A stretch of DNA of 64,000 bases from Dactylellina haptotyla (taxonomy: Eukaryota; Ascomycota; Orbiliomycetes; Orbiliales; Orbiliaceae), in assembly GCA_031310005.1 (NCBI GenBank), contig CM062382.1, positions 2,480,001 to 2,544,000 on the forward strand, given 5' to 3'. Each line of letters starts with the position of its first letter. Within the stretch, counting starts at the first letter, position 1. Position numbers and translations under genes: made by a program. The notes below the pieces were generated by a model. The model was not told the DNA's origin and made no database searches. It worked only from the letters and a program-made list of their open reading frames with translations. Positions 12,223-21,835 of this stretch are shown here, in pieces.

Positions 12223-14723
12223 TCGGTATTACTCCTAGGAACCGCTTTTCCAACCTTTATAAAAAGGGATCAGATTTTAGGAAGAAGCGAAGATTTTTAT
12301 GGTATTCTTGACAGAGATTGTATCGGCATAGTGACAGGTGCAAAAAAAATATTTTATATCGGAGATGCGTTTTTAAAATACTAGGGTAAGTGAATATCCC
12401 GCCGGCGAAGGTTTATTATGCTCCAATGGATAGACTTGATGTTGACCATAGGATAGGAAGTCCAACGGGTGGCACAGAAAAAAAGAAACCTGGTTCGATA
12501 GCTACGTAGTACAGGTGGATTGGCGATTGGGGATCGAGGTGGCGAATTGTCCAGATACACGGGATCCAAGGGGCTGCAGTACGTAATATATTTTTAGGGT
12601 CTGTTCACGCAGGTAAATCCTCGAAAAGTCCTTGATAGCGAAACCGGAAATCCAGGTTACAGATTGTCGCGAGTCGAGTCTCCGGGTATCTCCAAAAGGG
12701 ATTTGTTAAATTTGGATTGCAAATATGCACTGTAAATCGATATCCCAGCTTAGGGGCCAACAGGAAAGCAAAAGAGGTGGCGGCTGAAAAAAAATCCCAG
12801 TGAAGGCAAAAGCAACACAGCTCGGGTGCTGAAGAGTTGTGATTGTAAATGGTGAAAGTTTTGTCGAGAAGGATGGTGGAATTCTCGAGGAATGCTCCTA
12901 TCTTTTGGGAGGAAAACCTAGTTGATGATTAATTTCCTCTCGGGTGAGATTATGATTGCGACGACAATTTATATGGTGTTATAGGTTTTTCGGTTGCGAT
13001 TCCCCGGATTTCGATGGGAGATTAAGGACTTGGTTTGCTTTTTTCGTTCGCTCTTTTGGCTGTTCGTTTAAGGCACACGCCTGATAGCCGGTGTCCGGGC
13101 GTAGCTTCCAAGCGAGAGATAATCCAGAGATGAACCGACGGGGATGCAAGACTGACAGCTGGATAGGAGAGCGAGCGAGAGAGGATGAGCGAGAGTGAGA
13201 GTGGGTGATTTCCAACTTGTGTGCCAACAATAGCAATTGTGAAGAGAGGAGAGGTGTGAGAGTAAAGTAAGAGTGGCAGTGTGCGAATAACTAATATTCG
13301 CGGGCTTCCGCCTAGTGGAGCGAACCATGAAACTGGGCAGGCCGTCCCCTTTTTGGCCTACTAAAACACCGTCTGACGTTGGCTTGGGTTTAATGTCCGC
13401 ACGCCTCGATACGCTCTATCCCTGCACAAAGTGGGAGGGAATGTGGTTAGGACCGGCGGGGGGAATGGGACATGGCAGCGGGCGTGACAGCCCTCTGGAA
13501 ACGAACGAGCTTTAAAAGTGGAGAACGACCCGCCGGATGGAGCAGGACAATCATTTAATCAATCGGTCTTCTGCATGCTTTCTTTTCGAACCCGAGCATG
13601 GAATCCTGTACGGGCGTCCGTGGGTGTCAAAGTCCATAGGTCCATGGTAACACCATCGTAATATCGACATGAGCTAGCTGTGCAGCACCTGACTAAAGGT
13701 TTACGAAGCCACCGATCAACAGCCTTCCCCAGATGCCAAGCGGGTTAATGCGCAGTACCTGGTCTCCGTCTCGAAGCCTCTCGTACGCAATCGACCCTGC
13801 CGTTCTTCAAGGATCGGAGATGCTCTGACTCGCTAGAAGTCTCCCCTCCGCCTTTTTAAAAGCGAAAATGGGGCCGAAGAAGGTTCAGCCTTTCCCTCTC
13901 GAAGCTTTTCGTCTGGAGTCTGTGCACAACCCCTCAAAAATGTGATCTCCAACTAGCGCGAGTGAGCAAAACTAAACGAGGAGGAGATGGGGGGGTATAT
14001 TCACAACCAAACATGTTTCTTTATTGTGTGACACACAATCATCAGCCTATACTTTCTCTTCGATATTTATTCCGTGATTAGAAATGGGTGAGCGCAACGG
14101 CCGAGAGCAAGGGCTTTGATCCTCAAACCAAGGACCAAAAACCAGGATGCATATGCTCGGCCGTGACAGGAAAAAAAAACGTGTTTTGCCGGGCGGCATA
14201 TACCGATCCCTGCGGGTGTAAACCAAACATCCTTGGGCTTGGGAGGCCGTTTCTGGAGCGTTCTTCCCGTATCGATATTAATATTATATTAATATATCTG
14301 TATAGATGCGATATCAATTGTCACGAGCGAACGGCTGCCTGAAATATTTCACACACGTAGCAAAAACTCGGAATGATCCGTACGACCGGTGTTTTATTGC
14401 CTGCTATTCTGCATGAATTACTGGACCCTATTCGCTTGTATTTCTGTGCGGAAGGGAACTACAAGTCTGTTCGCAATCTGATCTGTGCGTTAAAGTGGAG
14501 TTTCAAAAGTGGGTTACTAAGTCTTTGTCAAGCGAGCGAAACGCCAAAGTTTTGGATATTGGCAATATTGGCATTGTTGAATGCGCCTAAATAAAGAGTT
14601 CACTCGGAATTAGCAAGGTAGGGTTTATCTGGCGGGAGAGTTGTCAATATTGTCCGAATATCCAACAGGGCTTGCAGCGGTGTCCCTTGTTCTGCAGAAT
14701 TAGTTTAGGTCTAACCTCGTGTC
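12223..14723. other. Upstream region of the Zn2Cys6 gene, no gene seen
   Basis: About 2.5 kb between the Zn2Cys6 start codon and a weak ORF at 14724. Frames present are short and often lack ATG. An AT-rich near-palindrome (GATATTAATATTATATTAATATATC-like) lies at about 14274-14299. The region most likely holds the promoter and 5' leader of the regulator. Confidence 0.45.
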
Positions 14724-15107
14724 TCATTGACAACCTCGCTGCAATATCAAACTTCGAACAGCGATTTTGGCGAGCTTCAACCGCTCTCCGAAACAAAGCA
14801 GGTCCATGCTTGCTAGGACACTAAATTGTTTGACTGCTATATCCGTGGCGAATTGAATTCTTTGGTAACTGAAAGGAAGACGTCGTCTGAGTCTTGGATA
14901 CCGTTTCAACATTATCCGTTCTAAAAGACGAATGATGTTACAAACGACTACCCCTGTGCGGCACAGATACACCACCTTGATAACATGTTCTCCATGTTCA
15001 CCAGTAGCTCGCCTTTCTAGATCTGTGAAATTATCAGCCTCTAAGTTTTTCAAATCCTCTTTGTTAGATGTAGGCGGAGAGTAGTAAACTACAACATCAG
15101 CTAGCAT
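14724..15107 (-). CDS. Doubtful 127-residue ORF
   Basis: An uninterrupted ATG-to-stop frame of 127 codons starts at 15107, head to head with the gene at 15332. The middle is Leu/Arg/Lys-rich (RLLERIMLKRYPRLRRRL) and could be amphipathic helix. No domain, signal peptide or flanking exon was recognised. It could be a small lineage-specific gene, a relic of a larger one, or a chance frame in the shared promoter. It is recorded because it is the longest ATG-started frame in this intergenic stretch. Confidence 0.22.
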   Translation of the reverse strand: MLADVVVYYSPPTSNKEDLKNLEADNFTDLERRATGEHGEHVIKVVYLCRTGVVVCNIIRLLERIMLKRYPRLRRRLPFSYQRIQFATDIAVKQFSVLASMDLLCFGERLKLAKIAVRSLILQRGCQ

Positions 15108-15331
15108 TAGCGATCATTCTCTTTGGTATTGCCTTTCACATTGTCTGGACGTTGAAGAATCGCCATAGGCATAGATTTGAGTGACACGACGAGCAAAGGC
15201 TCGTTCTATATCAGGATGTTCGACACCATGCCCGATCCCTTAGTTACGGATCCTGTTTACCCCGCGCCCTCATTGAAACCGCCACCTTGAACCCGATATA
15301 CGAAACTGATACACATACCCTTCATATTGCA

Positions 15332-17350
15332 ATGGAATCACTCAATGTAGTTATCCCCTCCACCCCCCTCCCCTGGTGGTTGACCTCCAACATTGCCAAA
15401 TGGCGACACCTCATCGACATCCCAGGCATCAAAGACGCCCCGTCCGCACAAGACCTCGCAATTTTCGACTGGAAAATTCTCTTCGAAATCTCTCTCCGCC
15501 AGCCCACCAGTATCTGGCGCCTCAGTCCTTCCATAACCTTCGGCCAAGCGCAAGTCCCCATCTTAGGAATAATCCAAGAAGTCGATTTCGTCGCCCATCG
15601 TGCCGTATTTCGACTTCACTCGCACACTATCAAACTTCTCCTAGCCCATCACGCGGAATACACCCGTCAGCGTAACCTCCCGCCGCAGCAAGAAGGTCGA
15701 ATCCGCCAGACTTTCGCGTGTAGATTGGACATTTTACAGGTGAAACTTAACGCCGCGGTGTTGGTTTGCACGGATGGGGAGTACGCTCGTGGCGATTTCC
15801 CGGTATACGCGGCGGACTCGAGAGCCAATGTTAATATTTTGCGGATGCTCAATCTGGTGCTTAAAGAGAGCGGGTTGAGGAAGATAATACTCGATGCGTT
15901 TGTTGAATCGCAGTCGTCGATTCCGACGTTTGTGTTTGGGCCTGGTGGGCTTTTGGGCGGTGCCGGAACTATCGCACCGAAACTTATATCGTCTAGCTCC
16001 GAAGCACCTGGAAGTTCGGAAAGTTATGTCTCTCCTAAGAGTATGGGGTTCCCGTATCGTGATCTTGATGCTTTGATATACGGGAAGGGCAGTCAGGTGC
16101 AGAGCGCTGGAAGTATTATTCCTCACGCACCGGCAGGTTCGTTAAAACGGAAACGTCAAACGAGCGGTGATACAGTAATGACTAATAAACGAAGACGGCA
16201 TGCGAATATAATTGAGGACGTGAGAGGGGGCAAATCGCGACGTCCTTCAATCGCAGATAGCCCTCCCAGTGTTAAGATTGCTATCCGGCAGATTGTGAAT
16301 AACTCAGGATCGAAGCATAAAGTCACGATACCGTCCCCATTAGCAACTGAAATTAAGCAAACGATCGAAAACTCTCCCCCTCCTCCTTCTTGTTGTGCCG
16401 TCGAAGAATCAATCGGAAGTCCAAGAGCTCGAAAGTCGCCATCCACGTCTGCGTCGTCGGATTCAGGTATTTTTATACTGTCAGTTTCTGACGAAGAAGT
16501 AAAACCCTCATCGACAGAAATAACCCAGCCATCATCAACCCCAGATGAGCTCGAAACGGTAACATCTACCCTAGAGCTACCGTTACTCTCTGATGAATCT
16601 ATGAAGCAGTCCCCAAGAGTCGATCTGGACCTAAACCACGACGAACTCAAAATCTTCAACATGGACTCCTCGTTCGCGCCAGTGACCCGCCGTCAAGCCG
16701 CAATGGCTAACAAGCAAACCGTCAACCTAAAAGATATGAAAGTCAAACGGGTATCGCTTGTCAAGACGAGTTTGCGGGATATCTCGCCTACCCACGATAC
16801 CGGTGAGGAAGTCCGACAGGAGAATAAAAACAGTACGAAGAAAAATAAGGACACGGCATCGACGACGGCACCCAAGATAGCGAAGAAGCAGCCGAAACTG
16901 GAAGAGCCGGAGCCGGAATCGGAATCGGAACCGGAGACTAGTCTACTCGATCAATACCGTGCGCTCAACCAATTTGATTTCCGTCTCGAAGATCCAATGG
17001 AGATCGCGGCTCGAGATGAGAAATTTCTCGAACCCGAAGAGAAAATTTCCTCGTCCGATTCATCATCATTAGCTTCACCAGGGAAGGGCGACGAAGACTA
17101 TACTGATGAAGATGACAATATTCTCGACAGTGATACCCCAGATATTGAGCTTCTGGTAGACTCAGCTGATGAAGCTGAACACCGAGACAGGAAAATACGA
17201 CGACGGCAGAGGAAGCAGAGGAAACGAGAAGAGCAGGAGAGGGAGGAAGGGGAAGTTAGGAGGTGGATGGAGAGGGAAGAGAATCAAAGGCCGTCAAAGG
17301 ACGTAGTCGAGTGGCATGGAAATCAGAACAATAAATTAGGATTAATATGA
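15332..17350 (+). CDS. Unrecognised 672-residue protein, probably nuclear
   Basis: A single long exon of 672 residues from ATG 15332 (MESLNVVIPS). The frame is open about 15 codons further upstream but only from a TTG. Residues about 1-210 are compact and hydrophobic/aromatic (WWLTSNIAKWRHL, FDWKILFEISL, RLHSHTIKLLLAHHAEYTR), suggesting a folded domain. From about residue 215 it becomes disordered and Ser/Pro-rich, with basic nuclear-localisation-like clusters KRKR and NKRRR near residues 270-285. An acidic Ser/Glu segment follows, then a final highly charged Arg/Glu helix (KIRRRQRKQRKREEQEREEG). No membrane segment or signal peptide is seen. I do not recognise the family. A chromatin- or RNA-associated role is suggested only by composition. 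Confidence 0.8.
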   Translation: MESLNVVIPSTPLPWWLTSNIAKWRHLIDIPGIKDAPSAQDLAIFDWKILFEISLRQPTSIWRLSPSITFGQAQVPILGIIQEVDFVAHRAVFRLHSHTIKLLLAHHAEYTRQRNLPPQQEGRIRQTFACRLDILQVKLNAAVLVCTDGEYARGDFPVYAADSRANVNILRMLNLVLKESGLRKIILDAFVESQSSIPTFVFGPGGLLGGAGTIAPKLISSSSEAPGSSESYVSPKSMGFPYRDLDALIYGKGSQVQSAGSIIPHAPAGSLKRKRQTSGDTVMTNKRRRHANIIEDVRGGKSRRPSIADSPPSVKIAIRQIVNNSGSKHKVTIPSPLATEIKQTIENSPPPPSCCAVEESIGSPRARKSPSTSASSDSGIFILSVSDEEVKPSSTEITQPSSTPDELETVTSTLELPLLSDESMKQSPRVDLDLNHDELKIFNMDSSFAPVTRRQAAMANKQTVNLKDMKVKRVSLVKTSLRDISPTHDTGEEVRQENKNSTKKNKDTASTTAPKIAKKQPKLEEPEPESESEPETSLLDQYRALNQFDFRLEDPMEIAARDEKFLEPEEKISSSDSSSLASPGKGDEDYTDEDDNILDSDTPDIELLVDSADEAEHRDRKIRRRQRKQRKREEQEREEGEVRRWMEREENQRPSKDVVEWHGNQNNKLGLI

Positions 17351-18100
17351 GATTGAGATGGCACTCGCGGATTATCAAAATATAAATGTATTAATATAAG
17401 ATAGACTGGATTGAATTCGACAACACAATCGCGGGTGGTAAAATACAACAAGACGGATTCAGTTCGAATGAGGTTTAGCTGGATGCCCAATTATGGATAG
17501 GTAGGATTTACGGGGTATTATAAGGAAACCACACGGAAACAAGCTGAGGGGATGGATGCTTCATTATTATTCAGCTGTATATATACTCCAGTATGTAGCG
17601 TCAAGGTGAATGAAAAGGTGTACGTAAGCTTGAACGATCTTGCAAGTCATAGCGTAGATGCGATTTGAACTGCCGTATCCAGTGAAATTTCATTTCTCGT
17701 AAGCATATAATCTAGAGAGTTAACGAACCAATTGAACGGAAAGAACGATATGCAATCTTATTATTTGAGCGATCTTCAGAATCGAAGAGAATATATATTA
17801 TTACTCCATAATCGTAGCAACAGCGAATCGATTTGCGAACGGCAGGACGTGAGAATCAAAGAAAAAAAAAGAGAAGAACGTATGTAAAACCGGTGGGTAA
17901 TCGCAATCGGAGACAACACCTGAGAAACCCAAAAGTAAGACGCAATGTAGTCGTAGTATATCAATAAAGTTGAAAGCACAAGTTCCAAGTAGAAAGACGC
18001 AAGCATGTTCGTGGTTGTAACACACATAGAACACCCGTTTCTTTATCCCTGTGTATATGTAAGACACACACAAGAAGAAACCGTCCAAAAGACGAACCGA
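17351..18100. other. 3' flanks of two convergent genes
   Basis: 750 bases between two stop codons (plus gene ending at 17350, Rab5 gene ending at 18101). AT-rich, with short frames only. Probably both 3' UTRs and terminators. Confidence 0.6.
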
Positions 18101-19152
18101 TCAGCAAGCGCAGGCATCCTTGTTGGTCTCTCCGGCAGCCGATAGGTTGACGCCACCGGACCCGCCAAAGGTATCACCGGACGAGCCACCAGCTCCACCA
18201 CGCCCTGTACCGGGTCCACCTCTCGTCTTCAGCGTGCTCTCGGGTATCGCGTTTGCGATGGCGGTGAAGACCTCGGGGACGTTGTGTCCGGTCTTCGCGC
18301 TGGTCTCGTAGAAGAGTAGGCCTTCCTCCTCTGCGTAACCCTTTGCTTCCGCGGTGGTAACCTGTCTGGCGTCTTCTTCTTCTTCGTCGTCACCGTCGGC
18401 TCCGCTGTTCGCGGCGGCGGATAACGACAGTCCGCCCATGGATCCCTCGAGGCCTGTCGATTGGGTGGTCAAGTCGAGCTTGTTGCCGACGAGGGCGATT
18501 ACGATGCCCGGCGATGCCTGGCGTTGCAGCTCGGCAACCCAGTGTTTTGCCTTGGCGAGCGAGGAGGCTTTGGTGAGGTCGTAGACTACGAGGGCGGATT
18601 GGGCGTTCCGGTAGTACATGGGAGCTAGGGATGCGAAGCGTTCTTGGCCAGCAGTATCCCTAGATTCGGCATCAGTACCTTTGCTGGAGATGTTTTGACT
18701 GAATTAACTGGAATGAAGAAGCATACCATATTTCAAATTTGATTGTCCGGTTGGGGAGATTGCATTTTTGCGTTAAGAAGGCAGCTGTGGGAGGCGTAGG
18801 TTAGCTACATGTGTGCTCTGTCTGACATGTGGAGGTGATGGCGGCATCGATGGACAAGGGTGTGTGTGTATGTGTGTGGAAGCGATAAGGAAGAGAAGAG
18901 AGGGAGAAGCTCCGTACCTCCGATGGTGGGTTCTTTGTTTTCCTGGAAATCGTCGTTGACGAATCTTAAGACTAAGGAGGACTGTTGGCAGGGTGGAGGG
19001 GAGCATGTTAGCACTGTGGACTACATCCTGGGGGATCCGTCGGTGACGCGCGACACGGCAAGGTGGACGGTGGTACGTACCTTTCCGACAGCAGCTTCGC
19101 CCAACAAGACCAGCTTGACGCTGGAACTCGGCTTAGGACCTCCTTCAGACAT
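18101..19152 (-). CDS. YPT5: Rab5-type small GTPase (Ypt5/Vps21 family)
   Basis: Four exons on the minus strand: 19152-19081, 18981-18918, 18784-18727 and 18659-18101. They join in phase to 250 residues. The P-loop GEAAVGKSS starts at residue 18, and the switch I PTIGAAF motif at 42-48 is typical of Rab5. WDTAGQE lies at 65-71, and NKLDL and ETSAK guanine-binding motifs follow. The protein ends CAC (KDACAC), a CxC signal for double geranylgeranylation. Rab5/Vps21 proteins direct homotypic fusion and cargo traffic at early endosomes and recruit PI3-kinase. Between NKLD and the ETSAK motif there is an acidic insertion of about 35 residues ([12 protein letters not shown]), and the hypervariable tail is Gly/Ser-rich. 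These make it longer than a typical Rab; I believe similar insertions occur in other filamentous ascomycetes. It shares a 436-base divergent promoter with ARPC5. Confidence 0.95.
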
Positions 19153-19588
19153 GGCGAGGAGAGCTCGGGAGCGGTGAGCGACTGTGACAGAGGGGAGGTT
19201 GGAGGGAGGCAAGAGAGGGTTGAAGCTGGTTAGGCGCCGGGTGAGGATGGCGGTGAGGTGGTGGTGATGTTATGTTCGGAGTGGTGGTTGCGGAAGAGGG
19301 AAGAGGGCAGAGATGTGATAACGCAGCTTTCGTCACAGGCAGGCCATCCGGTTTGGCCAGCTGCTATTGGCAGTGCTGGAATCTGCGCTGGCAGCCCGCC
19401 CGCAAAGTAGCTCTGGGCACAAACAGCCCGACCACACCCGCAACACCCGCAACACCTCCCATACAATACCATACCATACCATATCATATCATACCGTCAT
19501 CCTCCTCCTCCTCCTCCTCCCTCGATCTCACGGCATACCTCTCCACAGTCCCCGTCCCCCTCATCGGCAGACTATCTACACGCTCGCC
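19153..19588. promoter_or_regulatory. Divergent promoter between YPT5 and ARPC5
   Basis: 436 bases separate the two start codons, so the genes must share a promoter region. It contains a CCATA-type microsatellite (about 19458-19495) and a CCT repeat (19500-19521). Both are close to the ARPC5 start and probably in its 5' leader. No classical TATA box was obvious. Confidence 0.7.
19458..19521. repeat. CCATA and CCT microsatellites in ARPC5 leader
   Basis: Imperfect tandem ATACC/ATATC units followed directly by a run of CCT triplets, about 70-130 bases before the ARPC5 start codon. A related TATGG/CCATA repeat lies just upstream of the surface-protein gene at 46607, in the same orientation relative to its gene. 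Confidence 0.8.
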
Positions 19589-20399
19589 ATGGCAGCCAAC
19601 CAGAACTGGCGTCTCATCGACGTGGACGCCCTCGACCCCGAGCTCACCTACCCCGCCGAGCTGCTCTCCCCGCCCTTCGAGCCCGTCCCCACATCCGCGA
19701 TACAACAGCTCGGCCAGCAATGCAGAGGACTCCTACAACGCGGCGAAAGCTCAGAGGCCCTGCGGATAGCCCTGGAGAGCGTCCCCTACGGTGCCGACGA
19801 AGCCGGGAAGGTACTTTTCCATCACCGCACTGTTTTCCATTTCAACACACGCGGCCAATAGTGGGGGTGGAAAGCGAGGGCGTTGGAAGCTATCTCGAGC
19901 TAGCCGCACCCCGCGGTTTTTGGGTACCCGATGCTAACAGGGAAGGATTTATCCCGTCCGTACAGGATTTACACTGCTCGACAGTGGTCGAGATTCTCGG
20001 GTCGATCAAGCAATCCGAGATGTCAGCAACCTTGAACACGATATACTCTTCTTCGGAAGCTGGAAGCGAACTCCTGGACACGCTTATGAAGTACCTGTAC
20101 GTCGGATACCAAAACACGCTTGCAATTCTTTTTTCTCTCGACTGGACGGGTACTGATTGTTTTGTGAAATGGTTTAGGTACAAGGGCATGGCAAAGAAGG
20201 ATTCCTCCCAGTCCGGTGCCGGAGGTGCTAGCAGCGGAATGAGCGTGCTACTTTCGTGGCATGAGAAGGTCAGTCTTTGCACTTCCAGTACCATTTACGC
20301 GCTTGTACTAATATATGGGTTTTCAATTGGGAGTAGGTTGTCGAGATAGCTGGACTAGGCTCGATAGTTCGGGTGATGACCGATAGAAGAACAGTATGA
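19589..20399 (+). CDS. ARPC5: Arp2/3 complex subunit 5 (p16-ARC)
   Basis: Four exons: 19589-19810, 19966-20096, 20178-20268 and 20337-20399, with clean GT-AG borders and matching phase. They encode 168 residues. The N terminus MAANQNWRLIDVDALDPE, the middle VEILGSIKQSEM and MKYLYKGMAKK, and the C terminus EIAGLGSIVRVMTDRRTV match the ARPC5 family. ARPC5 is the smallest subunit of the seven-protein Arp2/3 complex. It bridges subunits of the complex and supports branched actin nucleation, which in fungi powers endocytic actin patches. The length is slightly above the roughly 150 residues of animal ARPC5, because of a Gly/Ser-rich loop (SQSGAGGASSGM). Its neighbour across the promoter is a Rab5-type GTPase that acts in the same endocytic route; a functional reason for the pairing is inference only. 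Confidence 0.96.
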
Positions 20400-21835
20400 T
20401 TTGGATATCACTTTCACATCTTTGTAAAGAGAACCTTTCAATCAAAAAGAGCCGATACCCGGATTCGTGTGCCATCGTCCTGATAGTGAACCGGAATGTC
20501 CTACCCTCGATGCCTATTTTGTTATGTGTTAGATGCCTGCCTGCCTGCAGTCTAGACCCAAGGAATCAGGCCACTGTAGTGTCGACGTGCTGCTGCAGCA
20601 CAAATCTGCCAGGCGAGGGGCATGCCGCGAATTAAAAATACCAATCGGTCGTCCATGAATCAGACGACGAGGGTATCCAGCAGTTCCATAAAGTGTGCAG
20701 GCCTGATAAGCTTAATCCGACCAGAAGCACACCTCTTTAAAGACCTTCGACGTTTCACACAACCAAGGACAAGTACCTCCTAGACGAACCACATATATTC
20801 TGTGGACAAACGCAGGGGAACGTAATCGGACAAGCCGACCGAGACTAGGCGCAAGAGGCTTGCCGGAGTTCGGGAAAGATCGGGTACTTTTTTCGGCGGA
20901 AGATCAGAGAAATTGGCCATTAACGGTTAGCTGGCGCTGAAACCCTCCCAGCTGCCGGAAAAGAGAAGCAGAGAAAGAAAAAAAAAGAGACCGCAAGCAA
21001 AAATAGGACCAGTCGATGTGAGCGTACATACATTCTGCCTTGGGTCAAGAATGCGAGCGCATGCAAGGAGATGCCAGCTGGGCCGGTTTCTGTAAGAGGT
21101 ACCTGAGTAAACACATCTTGTATACATGTGTTCAGAAGGATATCGATTACCTGTTCCCAGCGCCGGCCGGCTATCTCAGACGTACGACATCTCAGTCTCT
21201 ATCGGCCTGAGATCTTGCGGACGTATGGCAGAAAACGCAACCCGCACTCACGGAAAATTGAGGCCAATTCGTTCAGTTCAATTAGCCCGGCCGTGGGGTG
21301 GACCTTGCCAGGCCATGACATTCGGGATGAGAAAATTTTCGAGATGGGCTCTGCTTATCGGCTCAAGCTCGCACTTGTCTCTGCACCCTGCCCCGAAGGC
21401 CATGCCATGAACCCAGGACCCGAATCCTGGCCGAATATTGCCAACTGGAGCTAGCACATGTACCATTGCCGTAGCAATTGGTACTTCTTTTTCTCTCTCT
21501 GGTCGAGCGAGCGAGATTTTTGCCCGTGAACCACAGAAACTGTGAATTGTGTGCTGTTTGTCGTTTCGGCAGGCAGGCCGCTCCCCTTTTCAGCAGCAGC
21601 TGGCCGCCGTACAAATTTTTTTCACTCACAAACAAAACGAACACAAAAAATTCCTTTTAAACTCTTCCCTCTTTTCTTCCTTTCTTCTTTCTCACAGGCT
21701 CTTTCGTATACTCTCTTCCTCCCAACCACTCTCCACTCCTTAGACACACGTGCTTCTCGCCGGCCGTGTCTATTCCCCCTTTCTTCTCTCACCTTCAATT
21801 CATCACAGTCTCAGTCCGCTGAGCATTCATTCACG
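20400..21835. other. Intergenic, ARPC5 terminator and AAC promoter
   Basis: 1.4 kb without a supported gene. The last 180 bases before the carrier start (about 21655-21830) are strongly pyrimidine-rich on the plus strand (CTTTCTTCTTTCTC type). This is typical of highly expressed fungal promoters and leaders. Longer frames here, such as 21542-22081, simply read through this leader and the first introns. Confidence 0.6.
21655..21735 (+). promoter_or_regulatory. Pyrimidine-rich leader/promoter tract of the ADP/ATP carrier gene
   Basis: A dense C/T tract on the coding strand ends about 100 bases before the ATG. In filamentous fungi such tracts mark transcription start regions of strongly expressed genes. 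The exact start is not visible. Confidence 0.5.
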
